The translations under genes and the position numbers were made by a program. A stretch of 64,000 bases of DNA from Ptiloglossa arizonensis (taxonomy: Eukaryota; Arthropoda; Insecta; Hymenoptera; Colletidae). The stretch covers positions 2,271,001 through 2,335,000 of the forward strand of contig NC_135050.1 in NCBI RefSeq assembly GCF_051014685.1. The letters run 5' to 3'. Positions 23,591-35,946 of the stretch are shown here, piece after piece; within the stretch, counting starts at the first letter, position 1; every line of letters begins with the position of its first letter. The notes beneath the pieces are model-generated. The model worked only from the letters and a program-made list of their open reading frames with translations. It ran no database searches and had not been told where the DNA came from.

Positions 23591-26500
23591 CTTTGTTCGT
23601 TTCTCCGTTTCGTTGTTCGTTTCTCCGTTTCTTTGTTCGTTTCTCCGTTTCTTTGTTCGTTTCTCCGTTTCTTTCATCGTTTCTCCGTTTCTTGTTCGCT
23701 TCCCCGTTTCTTCGTTCGTTTCTCCGTTTCTTTCTTCGTTTCTCCGTTTCTTTCTTCGTTTCTTCGTTTCTTTCTTCGTTTCTCCGTTTCTTTCTTCGTT
23801 TCTCCGTTTGTTTCTTCGTTTCTCCATTTATATCTTCGTTTCTCTGTTTCTTTCTTCGTTTCTCCGTTTCTTTGATCGTTTCTCCATTTCTTTGTTCCTT
23901 TCCCCATTCATTTCTTCGTTTCGCCGAAACAAACAAAGAAACGGAGAAACGAACAAAGAAACGGAGAAACGAACAAATAAACGGACACACGAAGAAAGAA
24001 ACGGAGAAACGGAGAAAGAAACGGAGAAACGAACAAAGAAACGGTGAAACGAAGAAAGAAACGGTGAAACGAAAAAAGAAACGGAGATACGAACAAAGAA
24101 ACGGAGAAACGAACAAAGAAACGGAGAAACGAAGAAAGAAACGGAGAAACGGAGAAATAAATGGAGAAACGAAGAAATAAACGGAGAAACGAAGAAAGAG
24201 ACGGAGAAACGAAGAACGAAACGGAGAAACGAAGAAAGAAGCGGACTAACGAAGAAAGAAACCAAGAAACGAAGAAAGAAACGGAGAAACGAACAAAGAA
24301 ACCGAGAAACGAACAAAGAAACGGAGAAACGAAGAAAGGAACGGAGAAACGAACAATGAAACGGAGAAACGAAGAAAGAAACGGAGAAACGGAGAAATAA
24401 ATGGAGAAACGAAGAAATAAACGGAGAAACGAAGAAAGAAACGGAGAAACGAAGAAAGAAACGGAGAAACGAAGAAAGAAACGGAGAAACGAAGAAAGAA
24501 ACGGCGATACGAAGAAAGAAACGAAGAAACGATGAAAGAAACGGAGAAACGAAGAAAGAAACGGAGAAACGATGAAAGAAACCGAGAAACGAAGAAAGAA
24601 ACGGAGAAACGAAGAAAGAAACGGAGAAACGGAGAAATAAATATAGAAACGAAGGAACAAACGGAGAAACGAACAAAGAAACGGAGAAACGAAGAAAAAA
24701 ACGGAGAAACGGAGAAATAAATGGAGAAACGAAGAAAGAAACGGAGAAACGAAGAAAGAAACGGAGGAACGAAGAAAGAAACGGAGAAACGATGAAAGAA
24801 ACCGAGAAACGAAGAAAGAAACGGAGAAACGAAGAAAGAAACGGAGAAACGGAGAAATAAATATAGAAACGAAGGAACAAACGGAGAAACGAACAAAGAA
24901 ACGGAGAAACGAAGAAAAAAACGGAGAAACGGAGAAATAAATGGAGAAACGAAGAAAGAAACGGAGTAACGAAGAAAGAAACGGAGTAACGAAGAAAGAA
25001 ACGAAGAAACGAAGAAAGAAACGGAGAAATAAATGGAGAAACGAAGATATAAGCGGAGAAACGAAGAAAGAAACGGAGAAACGAAGAAACGATGAAAGAA
25101 ACGGAGAAACGAAGAGAGAAACGGAGAAACGAAGAAAGAAACGGAGAAGCGAAGAAAGAAACGGAGAAACGGAGAAATAAATAGAGAAACGAAGAAACAA
25201 AAGGAGAAACGAAGAAAGAAACGGAGAAACGAAGAAAGAAACGGAGAAACGGAGAAATAAATGGAGAAACGAAGAAAGAAACGGAGAAACGGAGAAATAA
25301 TTGGAGAAACGAAGAAATAAACGGAGAAACGAACAAAGAAACGGAGAAACGAAGAAAGAAACGGAGAAACGAACAAAGAAACGGAGAAACGAAGAAAGAA
25401 ACGGAGAAACGAAGAAAGAAACGGAGAAACGGTGAAATAAATAGAGAAACGAAGAAACAAACGGAGATACGAACAAAGAAACGGAGAAACGAAGAAAGAA
25501 ACGGAGAAACGGAGAAATAAATGGAGAAACGAAGAAAGAAACGGAGAAACGGAGAAATAATTGGAGAAACGAAGAAATAAACGGAGAAACGAACAAAGAA
25601 ACGGAGAAACGAAGAAAGAAACGGAGAAACGGAGAAATAAATGGAGAAACGAAGAAAGAAACGGAGAAACGGAGAAATAATTGGAGAAACGAAGAAATAA
25701 ACGGAGAAACGAACAAAGAAACGGAGAAACGAAGAAAGAAACGGAGAAACGAAGAAAGAAACGGAGAAACGAAGAAATAAACCGAGAAACGGAGAAAGAA
25801 ACGGACAAACGAACAAAGAAACGGTGAAACGAAAAAAGAAACGGAGAAACGAACAAAGAAACGGAGAAACGAACGAAGAATCGGAGAAACGAACAAAGAA
25901 ACGGAGAAACGAACAAAGAAACGGAGAAACGGAGAAATAAATGGAGAAACGAAGAAATAAACGGAGAAACGAAGAAAGAGACGGAGAAACGAAGAAAGAA
26001 TCGGAGAAACGAAGAAAGAAACGGAGAAACGAAGAAAGAAACGGAGAAACGAAGAAAGAAACGGAGAAACGAAGAAAGAAACGGAGAAATAAATGGAGAA
26101 ACGAAGATATAAGCGGAGAAACGAAGAAAGAAACGGAGAAACGAAGAAACGATGAAAGAAACGGAGAAACGAAGAAAGAAACGGAGAAACGAAGAAAGAC
26201 ACGGAGAAACGGAGAAATAAATAGAGAAACGAAGAAACAAACGGAGAAACGAACAAAGAAACGGAGAAACGAAGAAAGAAACGGAGAAACGGAGAAATAT
26301 ATGGAGAAACGAATATATAAACGGAGAAACGAACAAAGAAACGAATTAACAAAGAAAGAAACGGAGATACGAAGAAAGAAACGGAGAAACGAACATTGAA
26401 ACGGAGAAACGTTTCTCCGTTTCTCCGTTTATCCGTTTCTCGGCTTCTCCGTTTCTCCGTTTCTCGGTTTCTCCGTTTTTCAGTTTCTCCGTTTCTCGGT

Positions 26501-27451
26501 TTCTCCGTTTCTCGGTTTCTCCGTTTCTCCGTTTCTCGGTTTCTGCGATTCTCGGTTTCTCCGTTTCTCCGTTTCTCCGTTTCTCCGTTTCTCGGTTTCT
26601 CCGTTTCTCCGTTTCTCGGTTTCTCCGTTTCTCCGTTTCTCGGTTTCTCCGTTTCTCCGTTTCTCCGTTTCTCCACTTCTCGGTTTCTCGGTTTTACGGT
26701 TTCTCCGTTTCTCCGTTTGTCGGTTTCTCAGTTTCCTCGTTTCTCCGTTTCTCCGTTTCTCCGTTTCTCCGTTTCTCGGTTTGGCCGTTTCTCCGTTTCT
26801 CGGTTTCTCCGTTTCTCCGTTTCTCGGTTTCTCCGTTTCTCCGTTTCTCGGTGTCTGCGATTCTCGGTTTCTCCGTTTCTCCGTTTCTCCGTTTCTCCGT
26901 TTCTCCGTTTCTCGGTTTCTCCGTTTCTCCGTTTCTCGGTTTCTCCGTTTCTCCGTTTCTCCGTTTGTCGGTTTCTCAGTTTCATCGTTTCTCCGTTTCT
27001 CCGTTTCTCCGTTTCTCGGTTTCGCCGTTTCTCCGTTTCTCGGTTTCTCCGTTTCCCCGTTTCTCGGTTTCTCCGTTTCTCCGTTTCTCGGTTTTTCCGT
27101 TTCTTCGTTTCGCCGTTTCACCGTTTTTTGTTCGTTTCTCCATTTATTTCTCCGATTCTCCGTTTCTTTCTTCGTTTCTCCGTTTCTTTGTTCGTTTCTC
27201 CGTTTCTTTCTTCGTTTCCCGTTTCTTTGTTCGTTTCTCCGTTTCTTTGTTCGTTTCTCCGTTTCTTTCTTTGTTTCTCCGTTTCTTTGTTCGTTTCACC
27301 GTTTATTTCTTCATTTCTCCATTTATTTCTCCGATTCTCCGATTCTTTCGTCGATTCTCCGTTTATTTGTTGCTTTCTCCATTTATTTCTCCGTTTCTCC
27401 GTTTCGTTGTTCGTTTCTCCGTTTCTTTGCTCGTTTCTCCTCTTCTTCGTT

Positions 27452-27675
27452 TCGATTAAATGATTATAATAGTTATAATTTCTATTATAAATCATTTGAA
27501 CTTTAGTTAAATTATACACTAATACTCTAAATACATATTTAATGTATTTTTTAATCTCTTTAGCCTCCAGAAGAATTTTATTTGTACTATTTACTGTATA
27601 TAATAATTCACACAGTGTCGGAAATAAATCTAATTATTTATTTCTAATAATTATATTTTATTCACTTACTTTACC
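27452..27675 (+). pseudogene. ND2: ND2 fragment, sense, right border of satellite B
   Basis: The same ~225-bp right-border ND2 piece as at 11,175 and 45,375. It starts at TTCGATTAAATGATTATAA and ends near CTTACTTTACC before flank modules resume. Confidence 0.8.
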
Positions 27676-28511
27676 AAAAATTTCGATTCTTCATGTATTA
27701 ATCAAATGTTAAATTGATATATCTCATAGACAATTTTTACTTTTCATGTTTTAAAACTTTAAGAAACATCTCTTTCCTTTGAAGTTCGATCAAAATCAAT
27801 TGCTAGAGGCGAATCAATCATTTTTAATGCATAAATAAGATGCACATTGTTCGATCAATATAGGGAACATGCGTAAATGTTAATAACAATCGCTGAAATG
27901 AACAAACATTCACCGAAACCATTCGCCCTCGAAGATTTCGCAATATCTTGATGTTTGTTTATCATAATTATTAACAACCGTCGTAGGATCATACATTAGA
28001 CAATTATTAACAATGTCCTAGTATAAATAATGGCTTAAAATATCATTTCGTTGAAATATTCCTTGTTCGCGAAGGAATTTTTCCTTGAGATCCAACTGAC
28101 ATTCTCAAGGCTACACGTATCGATTATCGATTCACAAGTATTTATCGCGGTGATTTTTCTATCTAAAAAAGCGATTAATTGAATTTTGGCACTTTTGTGT
28201 AAAAAACACAACTTCTACGCGTATTGTGTAAATTATAAGAATTAAACAAATGTTAAATTAATGTATCTAATGAACAATTGTCACTTGCCGTGCTTAAAAA
28301 CTTTACGAAAGACGTTTTAACATCGAGTATCGATCAAAATCAATTTCTATAAGATTTTTAATTAATTGCAATACATAAATAAGATGCACATTGTTCGATC
28401 AATATTGGGAACATGCATAAATGTTAGTAAGAATCGCTGAAATGAACAAACATTCACCGAAACCGTTCGCCTTCGAAAATTTCGATTAGATCGAACAAAG
28501 ACAATGGAAGA
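27676..28511. repeat. Right flank copy 1 (AT-rich modules)
   Basis: One full ~543-bp module (from about 27,706) and a truncated second (from about 28,246) that ends at the GC-richer segment near 28,511. It is shorter than the equivalent after block C (45,601-47,304), which carries extra module pieces. No gene is seen. Confidence 0.8.
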
Positions 28512-28535
28512 AACGGTAAGTCACCTTGGGGAGGG

Positions 28536-28600
28536 TATATAAGGAGCCCCCGGTTGTTAAAAATTTCATTGTTCCTGGAGGCTCCGAGGTGGACGGATCT
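28536..28600 (+). promoter_or_regulatory. Pol II core promoter: TATA, Inr, DPE
   Basis: TATATAAG is at 28,536-28,543. An initiator-like TCATTG places +1 at A 28,568, 32 bp after the start of the TATA box. At +28 to +33 (28,595-28,600) is GGATCT, a full match to the arthropod downstream promoter element RGWYVT. A partial motif-ten-like match lies at 28,585-28,594. Having all three at canonical spacing is unlikely by chance. Confidence 0.7.
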
Positions 28601-28917
28601 CTTCGTTTTAGGTTTATTGAAGGGGGACCCCCCACTCTGGTAACCGGTACTGGTCGCCGGCAGGCGGTGGTCAGTACTGGCGACCACTCTCTCAATCCTT
28701 TCTTTTTTTTTTAAATTGTTTCTTTGTGTAATTCATTTCATTTGTACTCTGATTTTAATTTCTACTTGTTTTGACATGTTTATTTTTTTGTCATTCTTGC
28801 CTTTATTTCCTTTGTTACTGCATGACTGTATTTAATCACTAACCAACTTCATTTCTATTTTCTATCATTTTCCCATCATGCCTTGACTTTAGGTTTCTCT
28901 TAGGTAGGCACACCGGA

Positions 28918-28952
28918 GAACGAAGAACGAAGAACGAAGAACGAAGAACGAA
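28918..28952 (+). repeat. Heptamer microsatellite (GAACGAA)5
   Basis: Five tandem GAACGAA units; the sister copy at 47,711-47,738 has four, which explains the 7-bp length difference between the two segments. The motif is similar in composition to the large satellite but not the same unit. Confidence 0.95.
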
Positions 28953-29645
28953 GAGGACACTATCGTCGCAACCGCCGTGGGATCTTTAGTTAAGCTTGGA
29001 ATAAGTTAATTTTAAGGCCACCGTGTACAAATATCTGTTATCTGTCAAGCAATTATCCAATCTTTAGCTTATTTTTGCTCGCTTCCTCGTTTCTCAGCCC
29101 GGTCACCACTGCTTGTTGCATAAGCAAGTGACCGGCCGTGTAGTTGGTCCGAACGGTCGATCGCCGTCTCTTCTGGTGCGTCCGCTTCCAGAGAGAACAT
29201 GCTGCGAACACAGGGGCAGGTGTTCGCATCGGTCCCTGTGGAAGCCCTGTGCCATACGACCCTCTCTTCGTCATCCTTCGTAAGTTAGGTCCACGCTTTG
29301 CGTGGTTCCTGACGCGAAGTTTGGAGAAACGGGGCACTCTATATGAGTGGACGGCGTCGTGCATTTCCTCTTTAATCGGGCCCACTGAGGGGAAACGGGA
29401 CCGACCTAGTAGGACCAACTGCACGGTTCGTGACGCGTCTTTTCCAATTTTGCCTAATTTTTCCATAATGTAATTGCTTGACAGAACTAAACGAGGAGAT
29501 CAAAGGAACATTGATTCCTTCCATCTCTTTGGTTTAGTATCTTCGTTTGTATCGCGTGTCGAGGGAGATCGATGGAACTTTGATTCCATCTATCTCTCTC
29601 CGGGTCTCCGCTCGCAGCAACCTCCACGTGGTGAGACCTGGTAAT

Positions 29646-29692
29646 CGGTATTACTCGCGACGAACAATAATTATTCGTCGTGGGTAGTACCG
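29646..29692. other. Imperfect hairpin in the GC-richer segment
   Basis: CGGTATTACTCGCGACGAA pairs with TTCGTCGTGGGTAGTACCG across a 9-base AT-rich loop, 19 positions with about three mismatches. It is conserved in the second copy at 48,432-48,478. Confidence 0.6.
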
Positions 29693-29872
29693 AGCTAATC
29701 GGCTGCGAGTTTAGAATAGTAATTTTTACGATACAGTAGAGTACTTTACGGTACACTACTTTCCACAAGTAGAGTACTTTAAAGAACAACATTTTTGTAA
29801 TGAGTATGAAAGTGCGAATATGTTAATGGATCGAAGAAAAGCGATTGTATTTCCGATGAATTGATGTATTGA

Positions 29873-29878
29873 AATAAA
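29873..29878 (+). terminator. Candidate polyadenylation signal
   Basis: AATAAA about 1.3 kb downstream of the predicted start site, followed within 40-60 bp by T- and GT-rich sequence (TTTATTTTTGTC). Also present at 48,659-48,664. Confidence 0.4.
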
Positions 29879-31867
29879 ATCAATTTCACTGACAACAGAA
29901 ACTTTATTTTTGTCTATTATTTGTTTCCATTTCTTTAACCCGATCCTATCAAACTGCTAAAACTACTTAAAACTATATGTCCTCGACTATCATGTTCTCC
30001 TGATACAAAGGAAATCGGGATCCATGATTCAGAAATTCGTTCGAAAGTCCAACAAAATTCCGATTTGCAGAAATTCTTGGAATTTGACGTCAATTCTAAG
30101 AATCCGGGAAATCGTGGCACTTCCTCGAATATCGTATACTGACACCAAGAGTCCCAAAATCAAACATTTTCTAAAATTTATGCCTGAATTTCAACCTTTG
30201 GTATCAGGAAAATATTATACATAAAATTTCGATTTTTCAAGTATTAATTAAATGTTAAATTGATATATCTCATAGACAATTATTACTTTCCATGTTTTAA
30301 AAGTGTAAGAAACATCTCTTTACTTTGAAGTTCGATCAAAATCAATAGCTATAGGCGAATCAATCATTTTTAATGCATAAATACGATGCACATTGTTCGA
30401 TTAATACCGGAAACATGCGTAAATATTAGTAACAATCGCGGAAATGAACAAACATTCACCGAAACCGTTCGCCTTTGCAGATTTCGTAATTTCTTGATGT
30501 TCATTTATCATATTTATTAACAATCGTCGTGGAACCGTAGATTAAACAATTATTAACAATGTTCTAGTATAAATAATGGCTTGAAAGTCATCACTTTCTG
30601 GAAATATTTGTTAGATCGAACAAAGACAATCGAAGTAACCGTGCGATAAAATAAATGAATATTTCTCTACATATCGAAAAAATAGTTTGTATATCTGCAT
30701 ATATATTCCGAACGCTCAGTGACACACATATGTCACACGGCGATGAAGTGAGTTGCCATCTACTGGAGAATAGGTAAACTATACTTGAGGTGTGAAAACA
30801 CCTGGCGGAGAAACGCTCAAGTTTGTTGAGGAATTGTTCTTATTTCCACGAATAGATAGCGCCACGAGCATTATTTACCGACATTACAGATAAGTAATTC
30901 CATTTGTATGGTATACCCTACCGTCCAATAAAATAAATAAATATTTCTGTACAAAGTTTCGTGTGTATCATCTTGCGAATAAATGTAAAGTTAAACAAAA
31001 TCAGCGTAATGAAATTTCTCTGCATTCTAGCCTTCCTTTATACGTTTAAAAAAATCTTTGATACCTCGTAATCATGGCTACACGTATCGATTATCGACTC
31101 ACAAGTGTTTATCACGATGATTTTTCTATATAGAAAAGCGATTAAACGAAATTCAGCACGTTTGAGTAAAAAATACAACTTCTACGCGTATTGTGCAAAT
31201 TATAAGTATTAAACAAATGTTAAATGAATGTATCTAATAAACAATTGTTACTTTCCATGCTTTAAAACTTTAGGAAACACGTTTTACTTTGAATCTCGAT
31301 CTAAATCGATTTCTATAAGTTACTTCATCATTTATAATGCATAAATAAGATGCACATTGTTCGATTAATATTGGGAACATGCATAAATGTTAGTAACAAT
31401 CGCGAAAATCAACAAATATATTCTCCAAGAGACGACAACCTATATAATTACCACGTTACAAATGTTTGGAATTGCGCGTTCCGAATATATTTGCATGCAT
31501 ACAAACAATAATTCCGATATGTAGAGAAATATTGATTTATTTTATCGCACGGTAGGGAATATCATACAAATGGAATTACTTATCTTTAATGTCGGTAAAT
31601 TTATGCTCGTGGCGCTATCTATTTGTGGAAATTGGAACAATTCTTCGACAAACTTGAGCGTTTCTCCGCCAGGTGTTTTCACACCTTAGTGTGGTTTACC
31701 TATTCTCCAGTAGATGGCAACTCACTTCATTGCCGTGTGACATATGTGTGTCACTGAGCGTTCGGAATATATATGCAGATATACAAACTATTTTTTCGAT
31801 ATGTAGAGAAATATTCATTTATTTTATCGCACGGTTACTTCGATTGCTTTGTTCGACCTAACAAATA

Positions 31868-33143
31868 TTAGGTGGACCGGAAAGTAATGTCGTTTCTGCG
31901 CATGTCACTATTTGATTGTCATTTGTCAGCTCATTGTGTACATTAAAGTCGTAGCAAAGACATTCTGAGGTTATAGTGACTTGTTTAGTTGTAAATAATT
32001 AAATTTAAAATTTTTCTTTACAATTTTGGGTGAAATGGCCAGCCAAATACCAGAAGAGGTACATATCGGGCATTGCATGCTTTTTGAGTTTCGCAAGGGT
32101 AGTAACGCAACAGTTGCTACCAAAAACATTTGCGATGTTTATCCAAATGCATTAGACGTTCGTAAATGCCAAAGGTGGTTTTCCAAGTTCAAATCCGGTA
32201 ATTTTGATCTTTCCGACTCGTATCGATCAGGAAGACCAACAACGTTAGACAATGACGTGTTAAGTGCGGAAGTGGAAGCAAATCCGTGTCAGACAATCGA
32301 GGAATTGTCAAACAGTCTTAACCAACCTTGATCGACCATCCAAGAACATTTGCAGCAGATTGGGAAAGTAAGCAGAGCAGGTGTTTGGGTCCCGCATAAT
32401 CTGTCCGAAGAGAACAAGGCTAACCGATCCACCACATGCAACTTATTGCTTCAACGGCACAATACAGAAGCGTTTTTTGATCGCTTGATCACCGGAGATG
32501 AAAAGTGGGTTCTTTATGATAATCCAAAACGCGAAAGGCAGTGGCTCTCTCCAAATGAATCGCCACAAAGTACTGCTAAGCCAGGTTTACACCCCAAAAA
32601 GGCCCTTTTGTGTGTTTGGTGGAGTATTCGCGGCGTTGTTCATTTTGAAGTGCTGAAACCTGGACAGACTGTGAATGCAGACCTTTACTGTGAACAATTA
32701 GATCGTGTAAATAAATCTTTAATTGAAAAGTGGCCAGCGATTGTCAACAGAAAAGGCGTTATTCTGCAACACGATAATGCAAGACCGCAGTGCGCAAGAC
32801 GAACCTTGGCAAAAATTAATGAATTGGGGTGGGAGGTACTGCCTCACCCACCATACTCGCCCGATGTTGCACCATCGGATTTCCATTTATTCCGATCGCT
32901 TCAACACTTTCTAAGTGGCAAAAGATTTGCAAATTTGGATGATATTCAAAATGCCATCTCTGTATATTTTGCTCAAAAACCAATTGATTTTTATCGATCC
33001 GGCATTGAAAATTTGCACACTAGATGGCAAAAGGTTGTTGATAATGAGGGTGATTATATCATTGATTAAAAATAAAAACTCGTTAAAAATTTATGTGTTT
33101 GAATTTAATGTAAGGAAACGACATTACTTTCCGGTCCCCCTAA
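31868..33143 (+). mobile_element. mariner element, copy 2 (same insertion as copy 1)
   Basis: 1,276 bp with the same 28-bp ends, TA duplications (31,866-31,867 and 33,144-33,145) and position within the flank as the element at 3,417. It was therefore copied with the segment rather than inserted independently. Confidence 0.96.
32026..33069 (+). pseudogene. mariner transposase with a nonsense codon
   Basis: Collinear with the intact gene at 3,575-4,618 over all 347 codons, with no indel. Trp102 (TGG) has become TGA at 32,329-32,331, which removes the catalytic domain. Other changes relative to copy 1 include Glu170 for Lys, Thr260 for Ile and Gln255 for His in the DNARPH motif. Position 249 is the usual His. 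Reinitiation at an internal Met (32,350) would lack the DNA-binding domain. Confidence 0.93.
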
Positions 33144-35219
33144 TATTTCCAGAAAGTCATGGCTTTCAAGTCATTATTTATACTAGAACATTGTTAACAA
33201 TTGTTTAATCTACGGTCCCACGACGATTGTTAATAAATATGATAAATGAACATCAAGAAATTACGAAATCTGCAAAGGCGAACGGTTTCGGTGAATTGTT
33301 GTACATTTCCGCGATTGTTAATAACATTTACGCATGTTCCCAATATTAATCGAAGAATGTGTATCCTATTTCTGCATTACAAATGATTAAGTTGCTTATA
33401 GAAATTGATTTTGATCGAAAATGAAAGCAAAATATTAGCATTGATATGTTTCTCGATTTGCGATCAAAATTAATTTCTATAGACAAATCAATCATTTAAA
33501 ATGGATAAATAATATGCATTTTGTAACATTAATATTCGCTACTTTTACAGTGAAAATCATTAATTAGTTTACGAATGTTAATTTTAGAAAAAAATCGAGA
33601 AATATATGAATGCCAAACTTTTACTTTAATTTTTCGATAAAATTTAATTTTTATAGGCAAACCAATCATTTACAATACATAAATAAAATACATACTGTGA
33701 CATAAATGTTCGAAACGTGCACGATTTCTTGATGTTTATTTATCATAATTATTAACAATCGTCGTATTACCGTAGATTAAACGGTCATAAGTTACACATA
33801 TCGATTATCGACTCACAGGTGTTCATCACGATGATTTTTCTATCTAGAGCAGCGATTAATTGAATTGTGACGCTTTTAAGTAAAAAATACAACTTCTACG
33901 CGTATTGTGTAAATTATAAGAATTAAACAAATGTTAAATTAATGTATCTAATAAACAATTGTTACTTTCCATGCTTTGAAACATTAAGAAACACGTTTAT
34001 ACCTCGAATCTCGGTCAAAATTAATTGCTGTAGGCGAATGAATTATATTTAATCCATAAATAAGATGCATATTGTAAGATAAATGTTTGGAACATGTATA
34101 AATGTTAGTAACAATCGAGGAAATGAACAAACATTCACCGAAACCATGCGTCCTCGCAGATTTCGCAAAATCTCGAAGTTTATTTATCATATTTATTAAC
34201 AACCGTCGTAGGACCATACTTTAGTCAATTATTAACAATGTCCTATTATAAATAATGGCTTAAAATATCATTTCGTTGAAATATTCTTTGTTCGCGATGG
34301 AATTGTTGTTATTGAGATCAAACCGACATTGTCAAGGCTCGAAATGTTTATCCATTCACAAACGTCCATCACGATAATTTTTCTATCTAGAAAAGCGATT
34401 ACTTGAATTTCGACGCTTTTACTTAAAGAATACAGCTTCCACGCGTAATCCGAAAATCATAAGAACGAAACAAATGTTAAATTAATGTATCTAATAAACA
34501 ATTGTTACTTTCCATGCTTTGAAACATTAAGAAACAAGTTTATACCTCGAATCACGGTCAAAATTAATTGCTATAGGCGAATCAATCATATTTAATGCAT
34601 AAATAAGATGCACATTGTTCGATCAATATTGGGAACATGCATAAATGTTAGTAACAATCGCGGAAATGAACAAACATTCACCGAAACCGTTCGTCTTCGC
34701 AGACTTCGCAATATCTTGACATTTATTTATCATAATTATTAACAACCGTCGTTGGACCGTAGATTAAACAATTTTTGACAGTGTTTAGGTATAAAAAGCC
34801 ATCAATTTCTTGAAATATTTGGTTAGATCGAACAAATACGATCGAAGAAGCCGTGGGATAAAATAAATGAATATTTCTCTACATATCGGAATTATAGTTT
34901 GTATGTATGCAAATATATTCTGACACGCAATTACAAATCCCTGTAACGTGGTACTTACATGGGTTGCCATCTATTGGAGAAAGGGTTAAATTACACTTAA
35001 GTGGTGAAAACACCTGGCGGAGAAACGCTCAAGTTTGTCGAGGAATGGTTCTAATTTCCACAAAAAGATGGCGCCACTGGTACAATTTACCGACATTTGA
35101 GATAAGTATTTCCATTTGTATCATATTCCCTACCGTGCGATAAAATAAATAAATACTTTTGTACAAACTTTTGTATGTTTCATCTTTCGAATAAATGTAA
35201 AATTAAACCTTCCACGGTA

Positions 35220-35946
35220 AATTTTGTTCTTGAATTTATTAATGTTTCTAGGACGATTTATTTCCGTATACAGAGTGCTATAGTTGGGAAATTTGTGTAC
35301 ATAATAATTATTGAGTATAAAATAATTTTTCTTTTATAAGAGGTTAATATATTAAATAAGGAAGAAGAGTTAACCTTTATTATTTTAAATATGAAAATTA
35401 AAATTAAAGAAATTATTGTATATAAAATGAAATATGTTAAAAATGTATTTTTGTCAATTAGTAATAAAATAACTATAATAGATGTTTGTATAACAGATGA
35501 ATATCCTATAATTATTATGATTGATTTTTTTGTTTAAGCAAATGATAGGGGCAATAATTACATTAATTAGGCAAATAAAATAAATTTCATTATTAAATTT
35601 TAATATGAGTTCTATAATAATTATAGGGATTAATATTATTAAAGTTATTATAAAGAATAGATAAATTCAATTTAATGAATAAATTAAAGAAATGAATAGA
35701 ACATTTAAAGAGTACATCCCAATTTTTAAGATAAGTGAAAAAAAAATAATTATTAGAAATAAATAATTAGATTTATTTCCGATTCTGTGTAAATTATTAT
35801 ATATAGTAAATAGTATAAATAAAATTCTTCTGGAGGCTAAAAAGATTAAAAAATGTATTAAATATGTATTTAGAGTATTAGTGTCTAATTTAACTATAGA
35901 TCAAATGATTTATAATAGAAATTATAAATATTATAATCATTTAATC
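35220..35946 (-). pseudogene. ND2: ND2 fragment, antisense, left border of satellite C
   Basis: Essentially identical to 6,771-7,496, with the same frameshift and the same end point at TTAATCGAAAC, where the satellite begins. Confidence 0.82.

Larger units (their letters stand above)
13447..27451. repeat. Satellite block B, six alternating arms
   Basis: A 14-kb array that changes strand five times: GA-rich 13,447-15,640, CT-rich 15,641-17,549, GA 17,550-20,434, CT 20,435-23,926, GA 23,927-26,411 and CT 26,412-27,451. GA-to-CT switches read GAGAAACG|TTTCTCCG. CT-to-GA switches read TTCGTTTCGCC|GAAAC. CT arms begin with an 8-mer domain (15,641-16,257; 20,435-21,042; 26,412-27,122), then a TTTCACCGTTTTTTGTTCG-like boundary, then 20-mers. 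GA arms are 20-mers throughout. Confidence 0.95.
28512..30103 (+). other. GC-richer promoter-bearing segment, copy 1 (unidentified transcription unit or LTR-like)
   Basis: About 1.6 kb whose composition differs sharply from its flanks; it recurs at 47,305-48,889 about 99% identical by eye. It has a textbook core promoter (28,536-28,600), a T-rich intron-like stretch ending in a pyrimidine tract and TTAG at 28,900-28,903, a heptamer run (28,918-28,952), hairpins near 29,646-29,692 and an AATAAA at 29,873. I see no convincing protein: the 137-codon minus-strand frame at 29,053-29,466 and the plus-strand frame at 29,144-29,473 resemble nothing I know. Options are a solo LTR, a non-autonomous retroelement or a noncoding RNA gene carried in the amplicon. 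A TGGCGACC at 28,678 resembles some primer-binding sites, but no paired LTR is present. Confidence 0.5.
30104..35219. repeat. Left flank of the segmental amplicon, copy 2
   Basis: Near-identical to 1-6,770 without the Tc1-like insertion: the target runs through as GCATATATATTCCG near 30,700. It contains the foldback (~30,318-30,957 and 31,516-34,700 including insertions), the shared mariner at 31,868-33,143 and the module pair near the right end. No gene other than the broken transposase. Confidence 0.92.

Noticed and set aside
28678..28685. TGGCGACC as a retroelement primer-binding site
   Set aside because: The motif fits some insect retroelements, but there is no matching LTR pair, no gag or pol, and no TG...CA boundary that I could define.
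29053..29466. 137-codon minus-strand ORF in the GC-richer segment, repeated at 47,839-48,252
   Set aside because: Opposite to the predicted promoter, basic and without a known motif; conserved only because the DNA is duplicated. Kept open but not called.
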